DNA of 64,000 nucleotides from Streptomyces nigrescens (GTDB lineage: Bacteria; Actinomycetota; Actinomycetes; Streptomycetales; Streptomycetaceae). The notes under the pieces were generated by a model. It made no database searches. It saw only the letters and a program-made list of their open reading frames with translations, and had not been told where the DNA came from. The stretch's first letter is position 1. Each line of letters begins with the position of its first letter. This document shows, in pieces, positions 17,108 to 26,014 of this stretch. Position numbers and translations under genes: made by a program. The stretch is from contig AP026073.1 in NCBI GenBank assembly GCA_024349765.1, positions 3,720,001 to 3,784,000 on the forward strand, written 5' to 3'.

Positions 17108-17192
17108 GGAACGCTCGTTCCAGGATGGGGCGTTGACCACAATGATCGGGTAGTGGCGTCCGCGTCAAGGGCTATCCTGAAACGAACATTCC
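17108..17192. promoter_or_regulatory. two copies of a TetR operator, GGAACG-CT-CGTTCC type
   Basis: GGAACGCTCGTTCC at 17108-17121 is a perfect palindrome near the peroxiredoxin start. GAAACGAACATTCC at 17179-17192 is an imperfect second copy near the tetR start. One site per divergent gene suggests that the TetR protein represses both. Confidence 0.6.
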
Positions 17193-17213
17193 AGGACCGG
17201 AGAGCAGTAACGC

Positions 17214-17822
17214 ATGCCCGACATCAAGCACTTCGACCCCGACAACGCACTCGAACGCGCCGAGCGACTCTTCTGGCAGCACGGCGCCGCCAAGGCATCG
17301 ATCCAGGCGGTCACCGTCGCGACGGGCCTCAACCGCTCAAGCCTCTACGCCACGTTCGGCGGGAAACGAGAGCTCTACCTGGCCGCCCTGCGTCGCTACG
17401 TCCACCACCGCGCGCGGCCGGCGCAAAGGTGGCTTACGGAGGACGGCCGTGGGCTGCCGGCCATCCGGGAGTTCTTCAGCGCACTGATCACGGCGCGCTG
17501 CTCGGGCGAGCACGCGGGCTGGGGCTGCATGCTCGTCAACGCTCACACTGACGCCGACCACACCGATCCAGAGATTCGCACCCTGCTCGACGAGCACCAT
17601 CGGCAACTGCGGGACGCCATGCACGGCGCCCTCCAAATCGCCCGCGAGCAGGGGCAGTTGGCCCCGGGAGTCTCAGTCGAGGCCGCTGCCGAGGGCCTGG
17701 TTCTCCTCGCTTATGGGGTGAACGTCCGCTCCCGCAATGGGGCCGACGCCGACTCGCTGCTCAGCACCGTCACCGCCACCCTTGGGCTGCTCGGCGCGCA
17801 GCATGCGGCTGAGAGGGACTAA
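17214..17822 (+). CDS. TetR family transcriptional regulator
   Basis: The 202-residue protein has an N-terminal helix-turn-helix (ASIQAVTVATGLNRSSLYAT followed by FGGKRELYLAAL) and a C-terminal ligand domain with WGCMLVNAHTD, as in the AcuR/YxaF-like or TetR_C_16/19 groups that respond to electrophiles. Cys residues at GWGCML and ARCSGEH could sense redox state; this is inference. Divergent from the peroxiredoxin gene. GGAGAG lies 10 bp before ATG 17214. Confidence 0.9.
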   Translation: MPDIKHFDPDNALERAERLFWQHGAAKASIQAVTVATGLNRSSLYATFGGKRELYLAALRRYVHHRARPAQRWLTEDGRGLPAIREFFSALITARCSGEHAGWGCMLVNAHTDADHTDPEIRTLLDEHHRQLRDAMHGALQIAREQGQLAPGVSVEAAAEGLVLLAYGVNVRSRNGADADSLLSTVTATLGLLGAQHAAERD

Positions 17823-17942
17823 CAGCGTGGGGCCGTTCGCTGCCATTCCCCGTCCGGGACTGCTCGTTGGACAGTTTGCGAGGACGGCAGTCGGCCCACG
17901 GCGGCTGATTACGGCTCTGCCGCGGCGATATACCGTGTGGCC

Positions 17943-18479
17943 ATGTCGGCGTTCACACAACAGCTCCCCGCACTGATCGGTGTGGTAATTGGAGCCCTGG
18001 GATCGTACTTGGCCAGCACGCGCGGCGACCAAGCCCGCTTCCGTCGTGAGCAGGCGGCCCGTTGGGAAGAGCGACGACTGACGGCCTACGCCGACTACGC
18101 CAGGTCGCTGAAGAAAAGTGTCACCCTGGCATACCGGATCGCGGCACACCTGGGCAACGACCCTCACCCGCACCCCCTGTCACCCGAGGAAGCGGCGCCT
18201 CACCTGGCCGATGCCACTGATGCCCGGGACCCCGCCGGGGAGGCACTGTTGATGCTCGGCACCCCGGATGTGGTGCAGAAAGCCCGCGAATGGGTCGTCG
18301 TGGTGATGGAGATGGAAGGGTTCCTGCGCGACCGGACTCATAGCCCGGAATCCTGGTCCACCATGCTTCAGCGCCAACGCACGGCCCGTGAGGGGTACTA
18401 CGCCGCCGTCCGCCGTGACCTGGCGCTCCCACCTGGCCATTCCGGGGACTGGCGACTTGCCCGGCCCCAGACTCCCTGA
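17943..18479 (+). CDS. single-pass membrane protein of unknown function
   Basis: The 178-residue protein has one N-terminal membrane helix (LPALIGVVIGALGSYLAS) followed by a charged helical domain (RFRREQAARWEERRLTAYAD, then EWVVVVMEMEGFLRD). Proteins with this layout are widespread in Streptomyces without a known role. Start may be GTG 17937 or ATG 17943; neither has a clear Shine-Dalgarno, so leaderless translation is possible. Confidence 0.75.
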   Translation: MSAFTQQLPALIGVVIGALGSYLASTRGDQARFRREQAARWEERRLTAYADYARSLKKSVTLAYRIAAHLGNDPHPHPLSPEEAAPHLADATDARDPAGEALLMLGTPDVVQKAREWVVVVMEMEGFLRDRTHSPESWSTMLQRQRTAREGYYAAVRRDLALPPGHSGDWRLARPQTP

Positions 18480-18783
18480 GTACCCACGGCCATGGCGGCC
18501 CGTGGCCGTCGAGCTCGGGGCGTCAAGCCTGAGCGTTTTCGGCCTTCGCCGCCGAATGGTGCGCCGTGCTCAGCAGCACCCCCACTTCACCCCACATGAA
18601 CGTCCCGGCGTGGCCGGTCGATCAGGAATCGAGAAGCGCGGGACAACAAGCCGCTTCTAGCCTGCTCGTCATGGACATCACGATTCACACGAGCTCCCTG
18701 CCGCACGACACTGGGGTGTCTGTCTTGGCAGGCCCCAGGGGCTCGTGAGCGTCGATGGAAGAGGAAAGAAGGGGGATTGCTCC
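18480..18783. other. gene-free stretch upstream of AraC-like gene
   Basis: 304 bp with no supported gene. It presumably contains the promoter of the AraC-type regulator and DUF1801 pair. Confidence 0.4.
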
Positions 18784-19227
18784 ATGTGTCTGCCCGAGTG
18801 GCGACGTGCACGCGTGGAGGCGCAGCGTCTGACCGATTTTGCGCGGCTGCGCCGCGTCCGCGACCGAATCGACAGGGAGTACGCGCAGCCGCTGAATGTG
18901 GAGGCGCTCGCCGTCGAGGTGAACATGTCGGCCGGGCACCTCAGCCGGCAGTTCCGGGCCGCCTACGGCCAGTCGCCGTACGCGTACCTGATGACGTGTC
19001 GCATCGAGCGGGCCACGGCGCTGCTGCGGCGCGGCGACCTCAGCGTCACCGAGGTCTGCTGCGCGGTCGGCTCCGCGTCGCCGGGTACGTTCAGCACCCG
19101 CTTCACCGAGTTGGTCGGCATGGCGCCCGGGGCGTTCCGGCGCCTCGCGGTGGAAGCGACGGCCGACCGTGCCGATGCCACAGGCTCGCTGCCCCTCGCG
19201 CCGTCCGCGGCGTGTGCACCGTCCTGA
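18784..19227 (+). CDS. short AraC family regulator
   Basis: The 147-residue protein is little more than the AraC DNA-binding domain: RRVRDRIDREYAQPLNVEAL, VNMSAGHLSRQFRAAYGQSP, then the second helix-turn-helix SVTEVCCAVGSASPGTFSTR. It lacks a classical effector domain. ATG 18784 follows AAGGGGG with 8-10 bp spacing. A DUF1801 gene follows 62 bp later; AraC plus DUF1801 or VOC is a common actinobacterial arrangement. Confidence 0.88.
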   Translation: MCLPEWRRARVEAQRLTDFARLRRVRDRIDREYAQPLNVEALAVEVNMSAGHLSRQFRAAYGQSPYAYLMTCRIERATALLRRGDLSVTEVCCAVGSASPGTFSTRFTELVGMAPGAFRRLAVEATADRADATGSLPLAPSAACAPS

Positions 19228-19289
19228 CTCCCGGCTCCGAACTCCCGCCCAACCTGCCTCATCATCCCCAAAACGAGAGGAAATCTGCC

Positions 19290-19772
19290 ATGCAGCACAC
19301 CAAGTCGCCTGCCGAGAACTCCGGCACGGCCGCCGAGCAGTACAACGGATTCACCGCCGAGGAGCGGGCCGCGATGAAGGAGCACGCGCAGGAGCAGAAG
19401 AAGACGGCGGCGCGGCGCGGTTCGCGGGCGCAGAAGGAGGCGGCAGCGGAGCGGGATGTGCTCGCCAAGATCGCGGAGATGCCGGAGGCGGACCGGGCCC
19501 TCGCCGAACGCATCCACGCCATCGTCAAGGCTGCCGCCCCGGACCTCACGCCCAAGCTCTGGTACGGGATGCCCGCCTACGCCAGGGACGGCAAGGTCAT
19601 CTGCCACTTCCAGAGCGCGCAGAAGTTCAAGTCCAGGTACGCCACGCTCGGATTCAGCGACCAGGCGGCGCTCGACGACGGCACCATGTGGCCGGCCGCG
19701 TACGCCCTGAAGGAGCTGACCGCGGCCGACGAACAGCGCATCAGCACGCTCGTCAAGAAGGCGGTCGGCTGA
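19290..19772 (+). CDS. DUF1801 (YdhG/iron chaperone-like) protein
   Basis: The 160-residue protein has a charged N-terminal helix (EEQ/KKTAARRGSRAQKE) and a DUF1801 domain with LTPKLWYGMPAYARDGKVIC and YATLGFSDQAALDDGTMWP. The family resembles frataxin-like iron chaperones in fold; the biochemical role is unproven. GAGAGGA stands before ATG 19290. Probably cotranscribed with the AraC-type gene. Confidence 0.88.
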   Translation: MQHTKSPAENSGTAAEQYNGFTAEERAAMKEHAQEQKKTAARRGSRAQKEAAAERDVLAKIAEMPEADRALAERIHAIVKAAAPDLTPKLWYGMPAYARDGKVICHFQSAQKFKSRYATLGFSDQAALDDGTMWPAAYALKELTAADEQRISTLVKKAVG

Positions 19773-20015
19773 GGCCAGTCGGGGCAAATCTCCCCCCGGG
19801 ATGCGTGACCGTCTCGTTCACCCGGCTCGTCGCCGGCCGCACCCACGAACGCTCTTCCTCAACCGATTGCCAAGCTCCGGCCCGTACCAGCTGGATCCCG
19901 CCATTCGACGGGCGAGTTCGACGTAGGCGGCGACATCCTTGACCGTATGGCCAGGCAGTCTGTGCAGGGTGACCACGGTAGAGGTGGTGTGTGGTGAGTG
20001 AGGGGATGAGCAGAC

Positions 20016-20681
20016 GTGGATGTGTATGAGGCCGTGGCCAGTCGCCGGGCCGTGCGGGCCTTCAGCGATGAGCCGGTGTCCATGGAGATACTCGAAGGAG
20101 TGCTGGCTGCGGCGGCGCGGGCTCCGTCGAGTGGCAACCTCCAGCCGTGGCATGTGTATGTCGTGACCGGCGGGCCCTTGGCTGAACTGAAGAGGCGCGC
20201 GACAGCCCGGGCACTGGCCGGAGACCCGGGGGATGAGCGGGAGTATCCGATGTACCCGGCCGAACTGACCGCGCCCTATCGGGACCGCTTCTCCGCTGCG
20301 GCCGCCCAGCGGTACAAGGCGCTGGGAATCGAGCGCGACGACCCTGACAGGCCCATGAAGATCGCCGCCTTGAACTCGGCGGCGTTCGGGGCGCCGGTCG
20401 TACTGTTCTGCTACCTCGACCGGACGATGGGACCCGGGCAGTGGGCGGACGCGGGGATGTACCTGCAGACGGTCATGCTGTTGCTGCGGGCGGAAGGGTT
20501 GCACAGCTGCCCCCAGGTGATGTGGACGGTGTATCGCAAGACCGTCAGCGACATCGTCGGAGCTGATGACGGGCTCGTGCTGTTCTGCGGTGTCTCCGTG
20601 GGATTCGAGAAGGAAGGCGCGCCACGGCTGCGTACCGGCCGGGCGGACATGGCAGAAACAGTGAGCTTCATCGGACGGTGA
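20016..20681 (+). CDS. nitroreductase family protein (FMN)
   Basis: The 221-residue protein has the nitroreductase start YEAVASRRAVRAFSDEPV, the flavin-contact region RAPSSGNLQPWHVYVVTG and C-terminal QTVMLLLRAEGLHSCPQVMW. It is expected to be an NAD(P)H- and FMN-dependent reductase of nitro compounds or quinones. Start is GTG 20016 with GAGGGGA upstream. It stands alone. Confidence 0.92.
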   Translation: MDVYEAVASRRAVRAFSDEPVSMEILEGVLAAAARAPSSGNLQPWHVYVVTGGPLAELKRRATARALAGDPGDEREYPMYPAELTAPYRDRFSAAAAQRYKALGIERDDPDRPMKIAALNSAAFGAPVVLFCYLDRTMGPGQWADAGMYLQTVMLLLRAEGLHSCPQVMWTVYRKTVSDIVGADDGLVLFCGVSVGFEKEGAPRLRTGRADMAETVSFIGR

Positions 20682-20821
20682 GGGGCAGAGCCCGGGCCGC
20701 CGGGTTCCGGTAGCCCGGGCCGTGGCTGCACGGGCGGTACCGACCGGGCCTACTCGACGGATTCGTCGCCGAGACAGGACTCATCCCGGCCCCGCCGTGA
20801 CGTCGCCACGCGCCGAGATCC

Positions 20822-21475
20822 TCAGCAGGTGTGATCGCGGACCATGGCTGCGACACCTGGGATCAGGGCGAACGCTGCGCGCATGTGCGTGGCGAGTGCC
20901 TCGCGGTCCTGGGTGGTGGCGTGCGGCACCGACCAGTTCTCCAGGGCGCGGTGCCAGGCAGCCACGAAGAGGTCGAGGAGGAGCCGGAGCCGCGCGCGGT
21001 CGGCCGCGGGGGTGCCGAGGCGGTCCCCGACGGTGTTGACGATGGCGGCGGAGACCTCTGCGCAGTGGCGGAGGCTGTGTGCAGCCAGGGTGGGGGTGCG
21101 GTCGGCGAGGGCGCGGCTGACCAGGAAGCGGTGCTCCCAGCCGTCGGCCATGGTCTCGACGGCGGTGAAGAGGGCGTTCTCGAAGGCGGTGAGCAGGTCG
21201 TCGGCAGGCAACTGTGCGTCGACGAGCACTTCTTGGTAGGCGGCCCACAGCTCCTTCTCAGGGGCGAGGGCGAGGTCTTCCTTGGAGGCAAAGGCGCGGA
21301 AGAAGGTGCGCTTGGAGACTTCGACGGCATCGACGATCTCGTCGAGTGTGACCGCCGCGAATCCCCTTTGGGAGAAGAGTTCCAGGGCGGTGTCGACCAG
21401 GGCCTGACGGGTGCGCAGCTTCTTGCGCTCGCGCAGTGACTGCGGCGGGTTCGTTGGCTTGGATGCCTGCTCCAT
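20822..21475 (-). CDS. TetR family transcriptional regulator
   Basis: The 217-residue protein has [20 protein letters not shown], helix-turn-helix [24 protein letters not shown], and an all-helical ligand domain. It is divergent from a zinc-free quinone oxidoreductase-like gene across 105 bp that contain a perfect palindrome, so autoregulation and repression of the oxidoreductase are likely. Confidence 0.92.
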   Translation of the reverse strand: MEQASKPTNPPQSLRERKKLRTRQALVDTALELFSQRGFAAVTLDEIVDAVEVSKRTFFRAFASKEDLALAPEKELWAAYQEVLVDAQLPADDLLTAFENALFTAVETMADGWEHRFLVSRALADRTPTLAAHSLRHCAEVSAAIVNTVGDRLGTPAADRARLRLLLDLFVAAWHRALENWSVPHATTQDREALATHMRAAFALIPGVAAMVRDHTC

Positions 21476-21515
21476 GCGCGTAGCCTATCAACCGCTTTTG
21501 CCACTTGCACGCTTA

Positions 21516-21530
21516 TGCCACTGAGTGGCA
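21516..21530. promoter_or_regulatory. TetR operator candidate TGCCACT-G-AGTGGCA
   Basis: A 15-bp perfect palindrome sits in the tetR/oxidoreductase gap; a half-site TGCCACT also occurs at 21499-21505. It overlaps an in-frame ATG at 21515, which argues that translation starts later, at GTG 21581. Confidence 0.6.
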
Positions 21531-21580
21531 CTATCCCCTCGTCGTCGATCTTGCTCGCCGTGACCTGGGAGGCAACTGCC

Positions 21581-22516
21581 GTGCGCGCACTGACCATTGA
21601 CCATTCGGCATCGGGACACCTCGCACTCGGGGAGGTGCCCGAACCGCAGCCGGCGGCGCATCAGGCGCTGGTACGGGTGCACTCGTTCTCCCTCAACCAC
21701 GGAGAAGCCGCGCACGCCATACCCGGGGGCGAAGCGGGCACGGTGCCTGGCTGGGACGCGGCAGGTGTGGTCCTACGGGCCGCGGCAGACGGGTCGGGAC
21801 CCGCGGCCGGAACCCCCGTAGTCACCCTCGGCGCCAACGGAGCCTGGGCCGAGCTCCGGGCCGTCGACACGGACTGGATCGGCGCCGTGCCAGAGGGCAC
21901 CGACCTCGGCGCGGTCAGCGCGCTGCCGGTGGCGGCGGGCTCGGCGCTGCGTGGGCTACGTCGCCTGGGGCCAATCCTTGGCCGCCGGGTGCTGGTGACC
22001 GGCGCCGGGGGTGGTGTGGGAAGGTTCGCCGTGCAACTCGCGGCCCGTGGTGGGGCGCACGTCATCGCGGCGACCAGCGATCCATCCAAGGCAGACGTGC
22101 TGCGCGCTCTGGGGGCGGACGAGGTGGTGACCGGTCCGGAGGGACTGGCGTCCATCGAGCCGGTCCATGGGGTGATCGAGCTCGTCGGCGGGTCCGAACT
22201 GGTCGCCGCCTACGACACGTTGGCGCCGCACGGCACGCTGGTGGCGATGGGACACGCCTCCGGGGCGGGCGAGCACTTCGAGTTCGGCACCCTCTTCGGA
22301 AACGAGGGACGGCACAACCGCACGATCGCCACCTACTTCCTGCTGGACGACGCGGCAGGGATCGGCACCGACCTGTCCTGGCTCGCCTCCCTCGTGGCAC
22401 GCGGGGAGCTCGACCCGCAGGTCGGCTGGCGCGGCGACTGGTCACGGGCGGCAGAGGCGACCGAGGCACTCATCGCGCGACGCGTGCGAGGAAAGGCCGT
22501 ACTTGACGTGTCCTGA
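21581..22516 (+). CDS. zinc-binding-dehydrogenase superfamily quinone oxidoreductase
   Basis: The 311-residue MDR protein has a GroES-like N-terminal half ([27 protein letters not shown]) and a Rossmann half with [20 protein letters not shown]. It lacks the zinc-ligand cysteines of alcohol dehydrogenase, so an NADPH quinone or enone reductase role is likely. GTG 21581 has GGGAGG 9 bp upstream. Controlled by the divergent TetR protein, by inference from the operator. Confidence 0.9.
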   Translation: MRALTIDHSASGHLALGEVPEPQPAAHQALVRVHSFSLNHGEAAHAIPGGEAGTVPGWDAAGVVLRAAADGSGPAAGTPVVTLGANGAWAELRAVDTDWIGAVPEGTDLGAVSALPVAAGSALRGLRRLGPILGRRVLVTGAGGGVGRFAVQLAARGGAHVIAATSDPSKADVLRALGADEVVTGPEGLASIEPVHGVIELVGGSELVAAYDTLAPHGTLVAMGHASGAGEHFEFGTLFGNEGRHNRTIATYFLLDDAAGIGTDLSWLASLVARGELDPQVGWRGDWSRAAEATEALIARRVRGKAVLDVS

Positions 22517-22611
22517 ACGCCGCGGAGGCAGGAACACCAGCCCCCAACGCCGGTCTTCCCGCCAGCCGTGGCCGGCCCCTGTCGGAGCCCGACGGCCCGC
22601 GCTCGATGCGG

Positions 22612-23244
22612 TCAACATCCCGCTGAGGGGCCGGCGTCCCACCAGGCGAGGGCCTCTCTGAGCCGGGCCGCTGTGGTGAAGAGGTGACCGTGCATGCCGG
22701 TTGCCTCGGCGGCCTGGATGTTTTCCTGTCGGTCGTCGACGAAGAGGATGCGATCCGGCTCCTCGTGCAGGGCGTTCAGGCACCACCGGTAGGCATCCGG
22801 CTCAGGCTTGGCGTGGCCGATACGGCACGAGAAGGCGCGGACCGGGAAGTGCCGGAGCCAGGGATGGTGCGTTTCGTAGTGGGCGGCCAGCTCCTCGGGG
22901 ATGTTGGACAGGAGCGCGATCCGGCGGCCGGATGCGGCGAGTTCCTCCACGAAGGCGACCATGGCGTCGTCGACCGCGCTCCAGCTGGCGATATCGGCCT
23001 CGATGAGGTCCGTGATCCGGCGACTGCCGAAGCGGGTGTCGAGAGCGTCGGCCACCCGTTGCCAGTAGCCGGGGCCGGTCACCTCTCCGCGGTCGTAGGG
23101 CGGGCGCAGCGCCCAGTACGCCTCCCAGAAGGCCGGGGCGTCGACATCCGCCGTTCGGGCCAGCCGGTCCCTGCCTTCCGCGGACTGGTGGCGGGCGATG
23201 ACACCGAACAGGTCGAAGAGCAGGGTGGGCGTGGTGCCGGTCAT
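22612..23244 (-). CDS. HAD superfamily hydrolase
   Basis: The 210-residue protein has HAD motif I TLLFDLFGVI (Asp nucleophile; the usual second Asp is replaced by Phe), motif II ALLSNIPEE, Lys in IGHAKPEPDAY and acidic motif IV ILFVDDRQEN. Substitution at the second motif I position argues for a non-phosphatase or unusual substrate. It is 4 bp downstream of the DeoR gene and cotranscribed; together with the divergent MFS gene this suggests uptake and handling of a sugar or phosphosugar. Confidence 0.88.
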   Translation of the reverse strand: MTGTTPTLLFDLFGVIARHQSAEGRDRLARTADVDAPAFWEAYWALRPPYDRGEVTGPGYWQRVADALDTRFGSRRITDLIEADIASWSAVDDAMVAFVEELAASGRRIALLSNIPEELAAHYETHHPWLRHFPVRAFSCRIGHAKPEPDAYRWCLNALHEEPDRILFVDDRQENIQAAEATGMHGHLFTTAARLREALAWWDAGPSAGC

Positions 23245-23248
23245 GCGG

Positions 23249-24007
23249 TCACACCTTCCGTACGGTCACGCCCGCGGCGGCCAGTGCGTCGGCTTCGTCG
23301 CCCGGGGCGGCCTCGTCGGTGACGACCGCGTGCAGGGCGGATGCGGGGGCGACGAAGGCGAGGGCGGTGCGGGTGAGTTTGGCGGACTCCGCGACGGCGA
23401 GGACGCGGCGGGCCGAGGCGATCGCGGCGCGTTTGACGGCGGCGTCCTCCAGGTCGTAGGCGGTCAGGCCGTCCGTCGCGGTCAGGCCGCAGCAGCCGAT
23501 GACGGCGGTGTCGAACCGCAGGGCCGCCAGGGACGCCTCGGTCAGGGGGCCGGTCAGCGCCAGCTCGCCCGGCCGGGGCCGGCCGCCGGGCACCAGCAGT
23601 GTCAGCTGCGGGGTTCCCGTCAGGGTGTTGACCGCGTGCAGGGACAGCGGCATCACGGTCAGGCGGCGGTGTGCCAGTGCGCGGGCGACTTCCAGGCAGG
23701 TGGTACCGCTGTCGAGAACGACGGACTCCCCATCGGCGATCAGCCCGGCGACCTCGGCGGCGATCCGCCGCTTGGCCTCCACACCCTCCTGCGCCCGCAG
23801 CGCGAAGGGCGGTTCCTCGCCGCGCAGCACCAGGCTTCTGGCCCCACCCCGGTAGCGCTCCAGAACTCCCTGGTCGGCCAGAACCTCCAGGTCGCGGCGG
23901 ATGGTCATCTCCGAGGCGCCGGTGAGCCCGGCCAGTTCCGCGACGCCCATCCGGCCCGCTTCCCGCACGGCTTCGGTGATCTGCCTCAGTCGGTCTGTAC
24001 TTCCCAT
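23249..24007 (-). CDS. DeoR family transcriptional regulator
   Basis: The 252-residue protein has the DeoR helix-turn-helix (MGVAELAGLTGASEMTIRRD, LEVLADQGVLERYRGGA) and the sugar-phosphate isomerase-like effector domain (VVLDSGTTCLEVARAL; FDTAVIGCCGLTATDGLT). Effectors of this family are usually phosphorylated sugars. A 19-bp perfect palindrome lies 42 bp upstream and overlaps the start region of the divergent MFS gene. Confidence 0.93.
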   Translation of the reverse strand: MGSTDRLRQITEAVREAGRMGVAELAGLTGASEMTIRRDLEVLADQGVLERYRGGARSLVLRGEEPPFALRAQEGVEAKRRIAAEVAGLIADGESVVLDSGTTCLEVARALAHRRLTVMPLSLHAVNTLTGTPQLTLLVPGGRPRPGELALTGPLTEASLAALRFDTAVIGCCGLTATDGLTAYDLEDAAVKRAAIASARRVLAVAESAKLTRTALAFVAPASALHAVVTDEAAPGDEADALAAAGVTVRKV

Positions 24008-24048
24008 GTGTCAATTTGAACACGTCGCGTGTGGGTAGATCAATCTTT

Positions 24049-24067
24049 CGAACATGAATCATGTTCG
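24049..24067. promoter_or_regulatory. DeoR operator candidate, 19-bp perfect palindrome
   Basis: CGAACATGA (24049-24057) and TCATGTTCG (24059-24067) flank one central A. The site includes the first ATG of the longest MFS reading frame, so binding would block transcription start or the true start is further down. Confidence 0.65.
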
Positions 24068-24081
24068 CTATGTTCGTATCC

Positions 24082-25281
24082 ATGGAGAGAACGCTGCGGC
24101 GTGGCCGGCTGGCCACCACTGCCTACTTCGTCCTGAACGGCTTCCTCATGGGGATGTGGATCGTCCACATACCCGCCGTCGAGCACCGCGCGGGCATCAC
24201 CCACGCCGTGCTCGGCTGGCTCCTGCTGCTGCTCGGTGCCGGAGCCTTCGCCGGCATGCAGATCGTCGGCCCGCTCACCGACCGGTTCGGCGCCCGCCGC
24301 GTCGTACCGGTCAGCGCGGCACTGTGCAGCACCGCCGTGGTCCTGCCTGGCCTGGCCACCGGCGTCTGGCCGCTAGGGGCGGCGCTGCTGCTGCTCGGCT
24401 TCGGCAACGGTTGCCTGGACGTCAGCATGAACGCCCATGCCGTCCAAGTGGAACGCGGCTACCGACGGCCGGTCATGTCGGCTTTCCATGCCATGTTCTC
24501 CATCGGTGGCGTCCTGTCCGCGCTGGTCGGTGCGCGCACGCTCAGCTGGGGCGTGGGGCCACCGGCAACCCTCGGCGCGGTGGCCGTCTTCGGCCTCGCC
24601 GTATCCGTGCTGGCCGCGCCCGCGCTGCTGCCACCCGAGCGTGCCCGTGCCGCTGAGGCCCCCGCGTCCGAGATGCGGCCGCGACGGCCCCGCATTCGCC
24701 GAACTCCCCGGCGCATCTGGGCACTCGCCGCTCTCGCGCTGATGCTCATGCTCTGCGAAGGGGTGGCCAACGACTGGAGCGTGCTCCAGCTGCGGGACGT
24801 CCTGGACGCGCCCGCCGCCACCGCCGCCCTCGCCTACGGAGCTTTCGCCACCGCCATGACCGTCGGCCGCCTGCTCACCGACCGGGTGGCCGAGCGGTTC
24901 GGCCCCACGGCCGTCCTCCGCTATGGAGCATCCGTCGCCGCACTCGGCCTGATGGTGTCGGCACTGTCCTCGTGGATTCCCCTGGCGCTGATCGGTTGGA
25001 CCCTGTTCGGGGCCGGGCTGTCCGGCTGCATCCCCCAACTCTTCAGTGCCGCGGGCCACGCCGACCAGGACGCCGCCGGGGCCAATGTCTCCCGCGTCGC
25101 CGGCCTCGGCTACCTCGGCATGCTCGCCGGGCCTGCCGTCATCGGACCCCTGACCCGCTTCGTCCCGCTCAACCTCACGTTCTTCCTGCCCGTGGCGTTC
25201 TGCGTCATCGCCGCCTGCACGGCCGGCATCCTGCGCTCACGCAACAGCGCTCCCAGCCGCCTGGAGGCCGAGCCCGTATGA
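24082..25281 (+). CDS. MFS transporter, YbjJ-like
   Basis: The 399-residue protein has about 12 membrane segments, motif A (GPLTDRFGARRVVPVSAAL) and a second cytoplasmic motif (LLTDRVAERFGPTAVLRYGA). GNGCLDVSMNAHAVQVE matches the YbjJ/FucP-like branch, which often accompanies DeoR regulators. Starts at 24061, 24070 and 24082 are in frame; none has a Shine-Dalgarno and the first lies in the operator, so 24082 is chosen tentatively. Likely an uptake or export step for the compound handled by the DeoR-HAD operon. Confidence 0.88.
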   Translation: MERTLRRGRLATTAYFVLNGFLMGMWIVHIPAVEHRAGITHAVLGWLLLLLGAGAFAGMQIVGPLTDRFGARRVVPVSAALCSTAVVLPGLATGVWPLGAALLLLGFGNGCLDVSMNAHAVQVERGYRRPVMSAFHAMFSIGGVLSALVGARTLSWGVGPPATLGAVAVFGLAVSVLAAPALLPPERARAAEAPASEMRPRRPRIRRTPRRIWALAALALMLMLCEGVANDWSVLQLRDVLDAPAATAALAYGAFATAMTVGRLLTDRVAERFGPTAVLRYGASVAALGLMVSALSSWIPLALIGWTLFGAGLSGCIPQLFSAAGHADQDAAGANVSRVAGLGYLGMLAGPAVIGPLTRFVPLNLTFFLPVAFCVIAACTAGILRSRNSAPSRLEAEPV

Positions 25282-25549
25282 CCGGGACGTGCCAGCCCCG
25301 GCCGCTCCGTGGTCAAGTGAATCTTTGAGTCATTGCCCCGATCCAGGGGATGCGGACCTGTCAGGCCCCTCCGTTGTCGCGCGCTCCGGGCGAGCGCCGC
25401 GGCCCCTCGACTGGCGCACGGCCGTTTGAGAGTTTCCGTTATGTCCGGAATATTCGTAGAGGGTATGCACGCCTTCCCGTGGCTACGTTCTGTAGCGCCA
25501 TGCCCCACCACTGTGATCCCCCCGGTGTCCGTCCAGGAGGAGTTCCCGC

Positions 25550-25999
25550 ATGACCACAACCCGGGTGTGCCCTGACTCGCCGCCCGTCGTGGAACTCCCC
25601 GTCCCCCCGCCGCGTACGTCGCGGGCGATCCAGGGAAACCTCCTGGCGGCGTTCACCAGCGGCGGCGACACCAACGACTTCGACCACGCGAACGACACCA
25701 GGGGTGGCGTGCCCCCTGCGCGGCGCACATCCGCCGAACGGATCCCCGCGCGGCAGGGGAGAGACGGCCGGCCCGAGCGCGGAAAGCCACCGCATCCTGC
25801 GCGGCATCCCCTACCGAGGGAACTCGACCACGGCCCGAAGGGCGACGTCACCAACATGGCGCAGTCCCTCACCACCAAGGGCATGGCATACGCCGTCACC
25901 CCTCCCGCACCACGCTCCGTCACCTCGCCGCGGGCGATCCACCGCCCAGAACCTGACGGGCCCTTCCATCCGGTTCATCCGGCATTCCCCCACCTCTGA
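25550..25999 (+). pseudogene. decayed DyP-type peroxidase gene
   Basis: ATG 25550 has a strong AGGAGGAG 8 bp upstream, and the first codons include RTSRAIQGNLLAAF, the DyP N-terminal pattern (x-IQGNIL-x-x-F). Then follow NDFDHANDTRG and, in a shifted frame from about 25705, ACPLRGAHPPNG and AESHRILRGIPYRG, which match the DyP core CPxGAHIRRxNPRD...HRIxRRGIPYG. The catalytic middle and the heme-ligand region are missing. I infer deletions plus at least one frameshift. The remaining frame to 25999 could still be translated. It precedes an H2O2-producing oxidase. Confidence 0.5.
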
Positions 26000-26014
26000 C
26001 ATAGGAAGCGACGC

